Shown piece after piece: positions 9,851 through 19,811 of a stretch of DNA of 64,000 nt. This stretch comes from Tetraselmis striata (taxonomy: Eukaryota; Chlorophyta; Chlorodendrophyceae; Chlorodendrales; Chlorodendraceae). The first letter of the stretch is position 1, and each line of letters begins with the position of its first letter. Both the position numbers and the translations under genes were made by a program. A model generated the notes under the pieces. The model was not told the DNA's origin and made no database searches. It was given only the letters and a program-made list of their open reading frames with translations. The stretch spans positions 1-64,000 of the forward strand of contig VCJN01002515.1 in the NCBI GenBank assembly GCA_006384855.1, read 5' to 3'.

Positions 9851-10429
9851 CTACGACTGTGTGTTGCCTCCATCCTGTTGCTCTGGTGGAGCGGCTCCGC
9901 CCACTGCTCCTCGTGCCCCACAGGGAGCGGCCTCGGTGACCACGTTGGAGATCTCGTGCCGCACCTGCCGCAGACCCGCGTCGTAGTAGTACAGCACGTC
10001 CAGCGTCACATCCGGCGGCGCCTCGCCACCGGGCTCCGTGGATGCCGGCAAGCTGGCCCGCAGGCCCACGTCCACCACCGCGGCGGCGCCGTGGCGCCCC
10101 GCCGCGTGCCGGACCGCCGGGCCGCGCACCACACGCACTCGCTTCCCTGCCGCGAAATCCTGCTCGTAACTCGGCAAGATTGTGGCCCGCCCGGTGGCGG
10201 CTGGGGACGCGGACGGCGCTACGAAGACGGCCACGTCCTCGGCCAGCGCGCTGCTGACCGCAGGCAAGTCGCCGGCGTTGAAAGCCGACAAGTACGCCAC
10301 GAAGCGCTCCTCCACAGTCCCAAGGTCGACAGCTAAATCGGCTGACATCTTGCCGGCCATGTGTCGATAAAGTGTCCTGGTGGTTTGCGTGGCTGCCGCG
10401 CCAGCCAGTTGCGTCGTGCTACCTTCCAT
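9851..10429 (-). CDS. NTF2/SnoaL-like fold protein
   Basis: A single-exon, 192-codon frame. From about residue 40 (VEERFVAYLSAFNAGDLPAV, then LAEDVAVFV and ATGRATILPSYEQDF) to LDVLYYYDAGLRQVRHEISN it follows the SnoaL-like branch of the NTF2 superfamily: an N-terminal helix with a FNAGD-type turn, a strand with an Asp, then a C-terminal sheet. Members are small cone-shaped barrels used as enzymes or ligand-binding domains; the substrate cannot be read here. A second start, MAGKMSADLAVDL about 23 codons in, gives a protein nearer the family's usual length and may be the real one. Codon use is strongly GC3-rich like the other host genes, unlike the surrounding repeats. It is isolated among mobile elements. 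Confidence 0.7.
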   Translation of the reverse strand: MEGSTTQLAGAAATQTTRTLYRHMAGKMSADLAVDLGTVEERFVAYLSAFNAGDLPAVSSALAEDVAVFVAPSASPAATGRATILPSYEQDFAAGKRVRVVRGPAVRHAAGRHGAAAVVDVGLRASLPASTEPGGEAPPDVTLDVLYYYDAGLRQVRHEISNVVTEAAPCGARGAVGGAAPPEQQDGGNTQS

Positions 10430-10534
10430 GTGTTGTATCTCTTCTCGTTGGCGCTGTTGCAGCCTGATGTGAGCACGCTCTGATATTCTTTTTGGTTACA
10501 GGGTGAGCATGCTCTGATCGTTGGGGTTTTGTTT

Positions 10535-10610
10535 TTCGCCCTCTTTTTCGTTTTGTTTTTCGCCCCCGGGACAGGACTGGCAGTGAAACCCTTGCAGCAT
10601 CTCCACCGGT
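10535..10610 (-). repeat. Fragment of an A-tailed dispersed repeat family
   Basis: Read on the minus strand it runs ...AGGGTTTCACTGCCAGTCCT, GTCCCGGGGGCG, then A-rich sequence (GAAAAACAAAACG). The same wording ends the copies near 11930, 19155, 19385 and 29355. Confidence 0.6.
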
Positions 10611-11060
10611 TCGCGTAGGTACTCGTTTCTGAAGACCGTAAACGGGTCTCAAATCCGAGATGTGTAGCTGGCAACGCTTTTTGGCTACGTGGCACGCGCT
10701 ACGTGCGTGATATTAGCACGTGACCGCTCGCGCTCCTCCCTCATCATCCCACCGCCAGCCCCATCCCTGCCCGCGACACACAAGAGAGGCACCTGAACGC
10801 CCCCATATGCCTACGTTAGCACGCTGCTACCGCGGTATGCGCGTGATGGTGCCGGCCGGTGTGTTCGATTGGCAGCGGTGGGGCGAGATGGGTTGGCGAG
10901 ACGGGTGGTCACGTGGGCTCTGAGTTTTCATCAAATGACGTTATATTTGACTGTATCAGCCGGATACTAATCAGCATTCGCACACGTTTCGGTAGTTGCA
11001 TCTTAGGATTGTGACCCGGCTATACACAGCTTGAACCCCGGGAGGATTTCATTTAGCGAG

Positions 11061-11933
11061 TGCCCGGCGGGGAACCGGTGTGTCTACGACGGCCGTTTAG
11101 GCAGCAATACAATTACGGGAAGCCCTGGGCTGGGTAGGCGACGCTCCGTTATAATCATCAAGCAAATTGCCGAAGCATTCTGCAAGACTAATTAGTGACA
11201 GAATTTCCAACACTGTTGGATCACTACCGTCTGAAACACTGCCGTGAGGTACATCCCTTTCCCGCTCGGTTGAGCGGTTGTCTCGTATGAGAGAGACCCG
11301 GGATCGATTCCTGGCCGATGTACTTCGGCAATATCCATCGATTCGTGACCCGGGTTTACCCGGTTGATGCATTAGCCCTTCGGGGTTCGAATGAGTCTAT
11401 GGTCTGCGGGCTACGCCGGACCTACGAATGCAGTTGGCGCAAGAGGTAAAGTGTTGGGGCGGCTTCGGCCGAAATAATCCCGGGGCGAACTTAACTTTAC
11501 TTTTACACCCAAGGACTTTACTGCTGCCTTTGCCCTCCCCCCGTTCACTATGGCGTTTGGCCCTCATCCCTCATAGTGCTTTATTCGTTGCACATGTGTC
11601 GCACTCCCGTTAAATGCTTTGCTCCGTAGGATATGGGGCCTGCCCCAAATCGCATTACTCAAATGACCCGACGCCCACACAAGTAGGGCAGGCCTTTCAT
11701 GGTCAGTCCCGGGTATTTTGATGGCAATGTTAGACGGCAGTGTTATTGGGAATTATATCACTGACCTTCACTTAGTTTTGCAGAATGCTTAGGAAATTTG
11801 CTTAATGACGGAGCGTCGCCTACTTGGATCACTACGCCTAAACGGCCGTCGTAAAGACTACCCGGCAATGAAGGATTGCACTATTGCCAGTCCTGTAGTA
11901 AGTCATGGGTCTGCTTGCCCGGGGGCGGAAAAA
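11061..11933. mobile_element. Foldback element with about 185-bp inverted repeats
   Basis: The left arm (11061-11250: CGACGGCCGTTTAGGC, GTAGGCGACGCTCCGTTAT, GAATTTCCAACACTGTTGG) recurs as an imperfect reverse complement in 11690-11865 (GACGGAGCGTCGCCTAC, CTAAACGGCCGTCG). The right side continues into the A-tailed end motif (CCCGGGGGCGGAAAAA at about 11920-11933). A single-arm copy of the same family lies at 30393-30640. The centre (11330-11690) has no recognisable coding. Confidence 0.65.
11249..11323 (+). ncRNA. tRNA-like sequence, possibly a SINE head
   Basis: A perfect 7-bp acceptor-like stem (GTACATC / GATGTAC) closes 75 bases. Inside, CCGCTCGGTTGAGCGG forms a D-arm-like hairpin, GTCTC...GAGAC an anticodon-like arm with an 8-base loop, and CCGGGATCGATTCCTGG a T-arm close to the B box GGTTCGANNCC. 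The loop sizes are not canonical, so a functional tRNA is unlikely; a tRNA-derived retroposon or decayed tRNA fits better. Confidence 0.3.
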
Positions 11934-12030
11934 CGGGTACCGCAAGGTAGTCGCTAACGTAGTACTATTAAATCAAACTTTCATGTCGAAGGAGGAGCCC
12001 GCATGGCGGAGGCGGAAAACGGGGGGGGGC

Positions 12031-12244
12031 GCTGCCGAGGGCAACGAGCTGGAAGATGTCAGACGAGCTGCTAGTGGCTGTCCTAAGTAGCTCCCCGGCC
12101 GGGAGCGCAGGGCTCGCGGGCGATGGGACAGCCCGTACTAAAACCCGATGGTACCAGTTATTTAAATGATTGAAACCACTGACATACCGTACGGGTCGCA
12201 CTAGGACAGATAAACTGTTAGGAAACCCCATAAACACGTTTAGG
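12031..12244 (+). repeat. Direct repeat, copy 1
   Basis: About 214 bases from GCTGCCGAGGGCAACGAGCT to CATAAACACGTTTA, roughly 85-90 percent identical by eye to 14535-14751. Flanking sequences differ. Confidence 0.8.
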
Positions 12245-14534
12245 CCATTTCAACATGCAATCGAGTCTGGTTTCGCCAGTTTACACGCGGTTCGTTTACG
12301 AGTGCGAGCGTGGGCAGTCGGCAGGCGTGCTGACTAGACGAAGCAGGCGGAAGATGTCTTGAGTTGCGGAAGGGGTCTCGCGCCGAGAGGCTAGGAACCT
12401 CGGCCGAGACGCAAGTGCAGAATGTACGCGGAATAAGGCGGGAGATGTTGACGCCGGCGCGACATAGGCCGGACGTGTCGCGGAATTTTGGCGATGTCTC
12501 CCAACGGCGCCCTACAACAACATTTGCCGCGCGCCGTGGTGGCGTGCAGCACGAGCCGGAATTGCAGGCCAAAATATAGAAACGGCCAAGTTGGCGACGA
12601 GCGCCCAGCACAACAACGGCACAGTCAACTACTATTAGGACGAGTACAGCTGCGCGCACGAGCGCGCGAGCGCGCTGCGTACAAGCAACGAGGTGAAGTA
12701 CCGGTAAGCGGTATACGCGATGTGACAATTATACGAGTACGATATGCTACGAGTTAGTACCTGTGTGTACTAGTACAATGTGTACCTGAGACTACGAGTA
12801 TATGTACTGTATAATGCTGCCGTGTGGTAAGCGTTGTGTTAAACAATTGTTCTATGCTGAAAACCACTGTAGCCTCTCGCCTCTGCACTACCACTGCACA
12901 CCCACCTTGCAGTGGTGTTTGTCCTTGCAGTCTCTATCATGTTGAGACTGCCGCAGCGACGCAATGGTAACTTTGCACTTGTCGTACTTGCGATGCACGT
13001 TACGAGGAGTGACTGGGGGAGTGACTGGGGGCAGCCGCGCCGATGCGAGCGTACACTCGGGCAGCGACGGCGGCGAACAGGATGAGGCCGAGGACGCAAC
13101 CCTGGCGGTTGGACACGCTACAACATGCGACGAAGCGGTGTAAGGCCGTTGCCATCAACAACGGTGGTTGTTTCGCCGCCTCGCGTGAATGGCGGCGGGT
13201 GAAACGCACGACGCTTCGGGGCGCGGGAACGTGGGACCTTGTGATGTGGTCGTGTCGTACCGGCTCTTAGGTGTGTCGGGGTCGGTTGTCGACGACGTCG
13301 CAGAAGACCCGCCGACTCGGCAAGCTGTCGCCATGGGTCTTTCTTCGCGGAGAGCGGCGAGGCGGCCGCCGTTGCTGCCCCAGCGACGGCTGCTGACCAC
13401 CTCACAAGGCGCATGCTTTGGATGACGCCTCGAAATAATTATGCACAAGTCGCGTTAGGTGGCGAAGCTGTCCCCCGGCGGGCAACTCGTGCTGTCACAA
13501 ATGAGATGTCGTGACGTCGCGAGCGAGTTGGCCGGCGTAGAGGCCCTTGTAGCCTATGCCGGCCCGAAACGATGCCAATGATGTCGGGGCGAGGGTGACG
13601 AGCGACGGGGCGGCCGTTGCGGTTGCACCAGCGACGGTCGCCGAGGTTCCAAAGCCGGAGTCGGCGAGAAGTAGTTACGGACACCACGAGACGTCAGGCA
13701 CGCCAGGTGGTAGAGCTGCCCCCCGGCGGACAGCTGCAGGTTGTGGTCCTTGTGACGACGACATTGCAGTAGGAGGCTTCGGCTTGTGACGCCTTGGGAC
13801 GAGCCGCACAAACGCCTCGCACTGCGACCACAGCAACAAACCTAGCTGCAACGTGATAAGGTCGAGGGCAACGAGCCCTCTCAAAACACCGGCGCATGAG
13901 CGGCGCCACCCCCGTAACGGACCAATTACGCGAGTAGTTATACGGAAAACCTCATCGTGTAACGACCGTTGATGCCACGACGCCATGTCGTTGCGAGGAC
14001 ATGCGGACTTGGTTGAATTGTCGTCTTGCGCGACAACATTTAGCCGCCCTGACGATCCTCCTCCGTCCGCGCCGAGTTATTGCGGTAGGCGTAGTTGTCG
14101 TCGTCGACAAACGTGACGAGCAGCAGCCATGGTGCCGAGCGCGTCCACCTCACCTAACCTCAAGAGTTGACTACTACGACGAGAGGGTGCTTCGCTACTA
14201 CGGGAGCCCCGAAGGCATGTACTGCGACTCGAATTCGTGTATTGAGGTTTAACCCCCCCCCCCCCCCCCCCCAACGGGGACCCCCCAGCTCCAATTTTTG
14301 CCGTACGCATCGCTACCTGGAAACGTCCCAACTGCAAAGCCATGGCAAAAACGGAAAACGACCTCCGGCGCACGAGTAGTAGGGAAAGTCACATTACCTA
14401 GGGGTTGTCTATCGCTGCCTGATGTTGTAACGCATACGTGCGCGGCACGACGACTCACTACTAGCCGGGTGGATGAACCTCGGTGCGGACTTGTTCAGCC
14501 TCTGTGAACCTCACGTGCACAAGTATGCAAAGTT
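12245..14534. other. No supportable gene between the direct repeats
   Basis: Only short overlapping frames on both strands with no recognisable motif. A C-run (14253-14272) is present. The stretch around 12715-12840 (TACGAGTACGATATGCTACG...) is related to 52590-52740, so this is old dispersed repeat DNA. Confidence 0.5.
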
Positions 14535-14751
14535 GCTGCCGAAAGCAATTAGCTGGAAGATGCCAGGCGAGCTGCTAGTGGTTGTCCTAAGTAGCTCCCC
14601 GGCCGGGAGCGTAGAGCTCGCGTGCGATGGGGCAGCCCGTACCGAAAACCGATGGTACCAGATAGTTGACCGGTTGAAACCACTGACAGACCGTACGGGT
14701 CGCACTAGGTAGGACAGTTAAGTTGTTAGGAAACCCTATAAATACGTTTAG
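14535..14751 (+). repeat. Direct repeat, copy 2
   Basis: Second copy of the block at 12031-12244, same orientation, from GCTGCCGAAAGCAATTAGCT to AAATACGTTTA. The ends lack TG...CA, so these are not clear LTRs. Confidence 0.8.
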
Positions 14752-14943
14752 ATATATAGTTACATGAGCTAGCTGCAAAAGGCGATCAAGAAACCACCCG
14801 AATAGGCAATAGGAAACATCCACTACAACAATTGCGAGGTGCAAGCAGCACCAGAAGAGGGTGCGGAATGAGCACGGGCAAACGCATCAGACTACTCTTC
14901 CGGCAGATAGAAAACACGTTTACATCATATTATTATTAACGCT

Positions 14944-14971
14944 TACTAGGTTCATGATGAACCCGGTTCAC
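14944..14971 (+). repeat. Left terminal inverted repeat of the MULE
   Basis: Reverse complement of 19038-19065 with one mismatch (ATGATGAACC versus ATGGTGAACC). It includes the near-palindrome GTGAACCGGGTTCAC. Confidence 0.8.
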
Positions 14972-15225
14972 CTGGAGGTTGTGCAGTGAAAAAGTACTAA
15001 TTACACGAACTATCGTTAAGTACTGTAAGCGCCGCTAGTACTCGTCGTAGAGACGCGAGTGTGCTGCGCGGTCCGGCGGCCGCGCCGCGCGCCGATGCTG
15101 AGGGCATCAATGCCTGCCCGTCTGCCCGAGGGATGCCTGGCGCCAACGACGGCAATCTCGCAAGACGACAGCACAAGACGACAGGAGCTGTTGTCGCTGG
15201 GGCACAAAGTAAGGACTCGCGAGCC

Positions 15226-18200
15226 TCACTCACACGGAGTGCCATACGCGGGGCATAACCGATTGGTGGCGCGATGTCCCAAAGCACCACATGCCCCGCA
15301 CTTGGCGGCCTTCCTCTTGGTCGGCGGCCCAGCCAACGGGAGCCTCCGTGAAGCTCCTGTCGGAGGCTGCGACGCTGCGCCGTAGCTGCTGGCCGCCTGG
15401 CTGCACACTACGGGGTCGGCAGCGTGTTGCTGCACTAACTCGGCCAAGGGTTGCCGGGACGGAGCTTGGCGGGCCTCCTCTGGCTGATGTGACGGGAGGC
15501 TGGACTCTGCCGAGGCCTCGATATGCTGCCCAGGTCGATTATTGCCTTCCTGCTCCCAGGTGGCGCCTTGTCCGGTCGCGTGAAGTAGTATTGAAGGTGG
15601 AGCCGTAGCCCGCGAGAGTTGCATACGACGTTTGACGCCGAGGGCTCCCTTAGGCCTGCCCTTGTGCTGGAGAGTAGGGGGATTGCACACAGGGAGGTAA
15701 ATTTCCCCCTCAGTAGTAGGAAGGCAGCCATCGGCGGCCACTCGCTGTAGGTAGTGCAACAAGTCGTTATGTGGGAGGGCGCCGTCGACCACTGCCTGGA
15801 TGGCCCGCTTGGCAGCTCCTAGCAGCTCGCCATACACTGCCATCTTGCCGATCCGGTCACGAACGTGATTGTGGTCTCCCAGTTGCAGGTGGAGTGCGCC
15901 GATGTCGGCCTCGTCCTCTCCAGCGTTGGCGACTAGGCCAAGCATGGGGCGACAGTGTTGAAAGACGCATGTCCGTCTCTCCCCGCCAACAGGGATGAAA
16001 AGGGTCATCTCCTCACGCATAGGCTGAGATTGCCGGAACCGCAGATCATGGATCATCCCAAGATGAAATGCGCCGCGGCCAGAGTTGATGAAGACAGTCC
16101 AGAAGTGCCGACATGCATGGCACACCGCTCCTGACGGAGTTGGCACAGGTACACTGAAAAGATCGGAAGCAATCTTGGTTCTGCACTTTGTCTTTTAGGA
16201 GGACAAAATGGGGGTTGCTGCGCCCATTGTTGATGGTGCACTTGGTGAAGATGATGTAGAGCGCGTGCGCTGCTGAGGCTGTGGATGTCAAATGCAGGCC
16301 CGCAAGTGCCTCTGTGATGCTCCTGAAGCGAGGAAGGTCTGCCAAGTCCGCGTCCCCCTCCAGTTCAATGGTGTGATCTGCAAATTAGGGCGCATGATCA
16401 TGCTACATACATTCCCAGAGAGCGCACTCACATACTTTAGTACGGGGGCGATGGATGGCTATTGCACTTTTCATGCTGTAACTATATACTCCATCCAACA
16501 TATCTCGCAGAGGGGGGCGTTGGCGGACATCACATAAGTATTTGGGGCGGTGCGCGGGGGCGCTGGCAGATGGGCGCCAGATATATATTATCACGCTGGT
16601 GCTTAATTGCTAAAGCCGGTGGGCGCCAGAGGCGCAGTATACGTATTTGGGGCGGTGCGCGGGGGCGCTGGCAGGTGGGCGCCAGATATATATTATCACG
16701 CTGGTGCTTAATTGCTAAAGCCGGTGGGCGCCAGAGGCGCAGTATACGTATTTGGGGCGGTGCGCGGGGGCGCGGGCAGGTAAGCGCCAGATATATATTA
16801 TCATTCTGGTACTTAATTGCTAAAGCCGGTGGGCGCCGGAGGCGCAGTATACGTATTTGGGGCGGTGCGCGGGGTGGGAACTACCTGGTGGGACGCATGG
16901 GCGGTCCTGTTCCATGCTGCAAAGGGCGACGTCGTAAATAGCAGATGCTTGCACCTGCTTCAATGCCTCGTTCAAACCATAGTTTGTCAGGTTGGAGCGC
17001 AACTTGTCGTACACCGCCGGGATGACCGTCCTCGCAAAGTTCGCTGCCAGCTGGGGGTTCATGCTGGTGCGCGCATCGGCATGAGCGGTTCTCGCTTCCT
17101 CCCACTGCTCCTTGAGCAGCACCTCCCTAAGCAGCTTGTGGAGGGGAGAATTCTTGCGAAGGTGCCGCTTCAGCAAAAAGTTTTGTGCTTCTCCGCGCTG
17201 CGTGGACCAACACTACCCAGCAGTGAAGACACGGCGGTAACAGTTGGCCCAGTATTTGGCATTGTGGGTGAGCTCCTTGTTTAGATACGATGCGCACTCA
17301 GGGTAGCATTGCAATAGGGACTGATAAAGCGCCTTGAATATCCCTTTAGAAATCTGAGCCTGCGCGATGGCAGAGTCCCTCGAGAAATGTTTGTTGCGCC
17401 GAGGCGAGCAGCGAGATTCTTGCGAAGGTTCTTGTAAATGTGCCAGATGCACCACTGGATGAATGCATGTCTGAAGACTAGCTCAGCGGCAGCTGTTGCT
17501 CCAGGGTCAGCGTCGATGAAGATAACACATGGGCAGATACGAGTGACGCGGAGAAGGGTTGAATACTGCCACTCGTAGTCCACAGTCCCCTCCCGTAGCA
17601 TCAAAGCTTGCGCGAGGCTGACAGTGTGTCCATTCCTATGCAAACAATATATGTTAGCAATCTGTGCCTTACCGCATATGCTTGTTTTCAGCAAAGAATA
17701 ACAATGGTGTGGCACCACACAATTGCATGCTACAAACCTGTCCGGATGGAGCTGAGAAGAGGCCTAAGGGCATTCCGAACTGGTTGGTCAGGTAGGTGTT
17801 GTCGTGGATGAGCACAGAAGGAATGTCTGCCGCTCGTTCTCGTTGTCTTGGGGACATCCAAAATAGATGTGTCAGCATGTTCTTGCAGTCCACTATGTAA
17901 ACCACCACCCACCGATCGTCATGTGCCTTGTACCCTAGCAGGGTGGATAGCAAAGTGTGCGCATCCTGTGTACCACCCTTGGGCCTGCCGCCGATGTTCT
18001 TGATGTCCTGGGAACTCAGCTGAGGGGCTTCAGGGTAGAGCGCTTGTAGGGCCTGAAGCATCTCATGCGGTTCCAGGCTGGTAGTGCTGCCGAGTGTGGT
18101 CAAGAACTTGCGGTGCTCCTCGGTAAGATCATCAATGCGATGAGTGTAGTCGATGACCTGTTGGTTGTTGTCTGGCTGATGGTTGTGCTCCATATTCCGC

Positions 18201-18831
18201 CGTGTGACACTCCACTTCCCGGTTGTTTTGTCCCGGGTAGCGTTTATCTGGAAGGGGCACCGGTGGGCCTTGTCGACTGCCTTCTTTGAAGTGGTTCGGC
18301 GCGTCTTGTCGACGTCGCACTCTAGCACACGCGCGCCTCCGCTCAGCTACATACGCGCCCGCCGATGCTGCACTTCATGATAAGCATGTTTGGGTTGCCC
18401 CCTTCACCGACAGCCTTGACACCAAGCAGCCGCGCCCACCGTTGCACAGCTGTCCTAGCGTCAGCCTTGTCAATACAATCTTTCAGGTCCGGCCCGTCAA
18501 ATTCGTTGTGGTCGTCGCGGCCATTGTACCACTCGTGACAGTGGTCGCCTAAGTGTTGTCGATTGCCGTCCTCGTTGTGAGAGAGGTCAGCATGCTCAAG
18601 AACGCCTGCCGGCATCGGTACGTTCTCCTCCAAACAGTAGCAAGTGCAGCAAAGAGGTCTGGACGTGTTTTCGAACTTGTGTACCGCCTCGAAAGCGATC
18701 TGGCATAGATGGTGCGCCCGCGACAGGCAAGTCACGCAGAAACGGCACAACGGTAGCTCGGGATGGCGGCACGCCGGGTACACACACTGCCCAGTGGGAC
18801 AATCCGAGTCATGGGCCATGATGAAGGCCAC
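15226..18831 (-). pseudogene. MULE/FAR1-type transposase, broken
   Basis: Reading the minus strand from 18831: a Cys/His-rich N-terminus, then a FAR1-like DNA-binding region (KKAVDKAHRCPFQINATRD ... NMEHNHQP), then the MULE core. First catalytic Asp is in SVLIHDNTYLTNQFGMPLGL; the second in VIFIDADPGATAAAELVF, followed by the CxxH motif CIWHIYKNL; the third, Glu, in STQRGEAQNFLLKRHL. Downstream are a SWIM-like zinc finger (FQCTCANSVRSGV / HACRHFWTVF) and a C-terminal knuckle (KCGACGALGHRATNRLCP). Breaks: frame change near 18345, a probable short intron near 17670-17635, frameshift near 17430, in-frame TAG at 17213 just before the third motif, and a frame change inside the SWIM finger. The first three could include introns, but the TAG and the SWIM break argue for a dead copy. 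Confidence 0.75.
16538..16852. repeat. 105-bp tandem repeat (three copies plus a partial) inside the MULE
   Basis: The start GTATTTGGGGCGGTGCGCGG recurs at 16538, 16643, 16748 and 16853. The units sit in a gap between two transposase coding segments, probably an intron. Confidence 0.9.
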
Positions 18832-19037
18832 AATCGGAACCCATCCACGCAGCGTGCACGCACATAGGGGGTAGGCAAGAATGTCGTCTTGGTCAACGGA
18901 TGCACCATCGTGGTCTCAGTCAACTAGGGTAGCACGCCACCCGCATGATGGTGACGTCTCGACCGAGCCGACGGTCTCACGCGCGGCGGAACATCAGTCA
19001 AAAGTATTGATTTTTTCAATACTGTATTATGTACTGA

Positions 19038-19065
19038 GTGAACCGGGTTCACCATGAACCTAGTA
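19038..19065 (-). repeat. Right terminal inverted repeat of the MULE
   Basis: Partner of the repeat at 14944-14971; similarity fades quickly inward. Confidence 0.8.
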
Positions 19066-19811
19066 ACGTTTCCGATTGTTAAAATGAAACTAAAACCTTT
19101 AGTACAGGGTAGTTGCCAGTCCTGTCCGGGCCGGGCCGCCGGACCGGGGCGGAAAAAATTATGTGTTGACGCGCGCAGCAGCAAAATTGCAGCATGATCT
19201 GCAGTAGCGCAGTAGGATAAAAAAAAGGACTTCCGTACTACAGGGTACGGATACTGAATCGCCGCCAAAACGACCGTCGTAGAGACGCTGCAAGGGTTTC
19301 ACCAGGGGTAAACCCCTGGCGTGGTTTCACCACGGGGTTACCCCTGGTTTCACTGGCGCCAGTCCGTCTGTCCCGGTGGCGGAAAAAAACAAAAGGATAA
19401 AAGGGCGACACCACGTGATACACGCGGCGCAGCAGACCAGCCACCCCACAGCAGCACAGCACCGAGGCATCCGTATAGCGATAATCGCTCCCTGGTAGCC
19501 GTGCCGCAGGGCAGCGAATAAATAAGCAGACTCGGACAGCATTAAAAGTTGCGGTTACAGCGACCTGTTGGGCGCGGAGGAGTTTGGTTTGGGTGCAGCG
19601 CTCGACGCAAACACTCGTCCCCGGCCCGCCTGAAGCCCTGCTTGTCGCCTCGCCAAACGGCGGACCCCGCCGCGCGAAACCGGCACCTGTCGTGGCAAGA
19701 GAAGCGAGTACCCGTACCATGCAGGAAGTCTAACCGGATAAACCGGAAATACGTCGAAGCCTGCCTAGGTATTTCTCATATATTACCTCTGCGCACGCGG
19801 GGCTCAGCAGG
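19066..19811. repeat. Two A-tailed dispersed repeat copies upstream of the RING gene
   Basis: Copies at about 19105-19158 (GCCAGTCCTGTCC ... GGGGCGGAAAAAA) and 19268-19388 (CGTCGTAGAGACGCTGCAAG ... GGTGGCGGAAAAAAAC). The second contains a small duplication of GGTTTCACCACGGGGT-like sequence. The remainder to 19811 is the upstream region of the next gene. Confidence 0.55.

Larger units (their letters stand above)
14944..19065 (-). mobile_element. Mutator-like (MULE) DNA transposon, decayed
   Basis: A 4.1-kb unit bounded by 28-bp inverted repeats and containing, on the minus strand, a FAR1-type zinc region, MULE transposase motifs, a SWIM-type finger and a zinc knuckle. No clear 9-bp target duplication is visible at the ends. 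The coding frame is broken several times, so this copy is almost certainly inactive. Confidence 0.75.

Noticed and set aside
9477-9986. 169-codon plus-strand frame with serine/alanine-rich sequence
   Set aside because: Overlaps the 3' part and downstream region of the minus-strand NTF2-like gene; no domain.
12031-14751. Reading the direct repeats as a complete LTR retrotransposon
   Set aside because: No TG...CA ends, no polypurine tract, no primer-binding site and no pol motifs in the interior.
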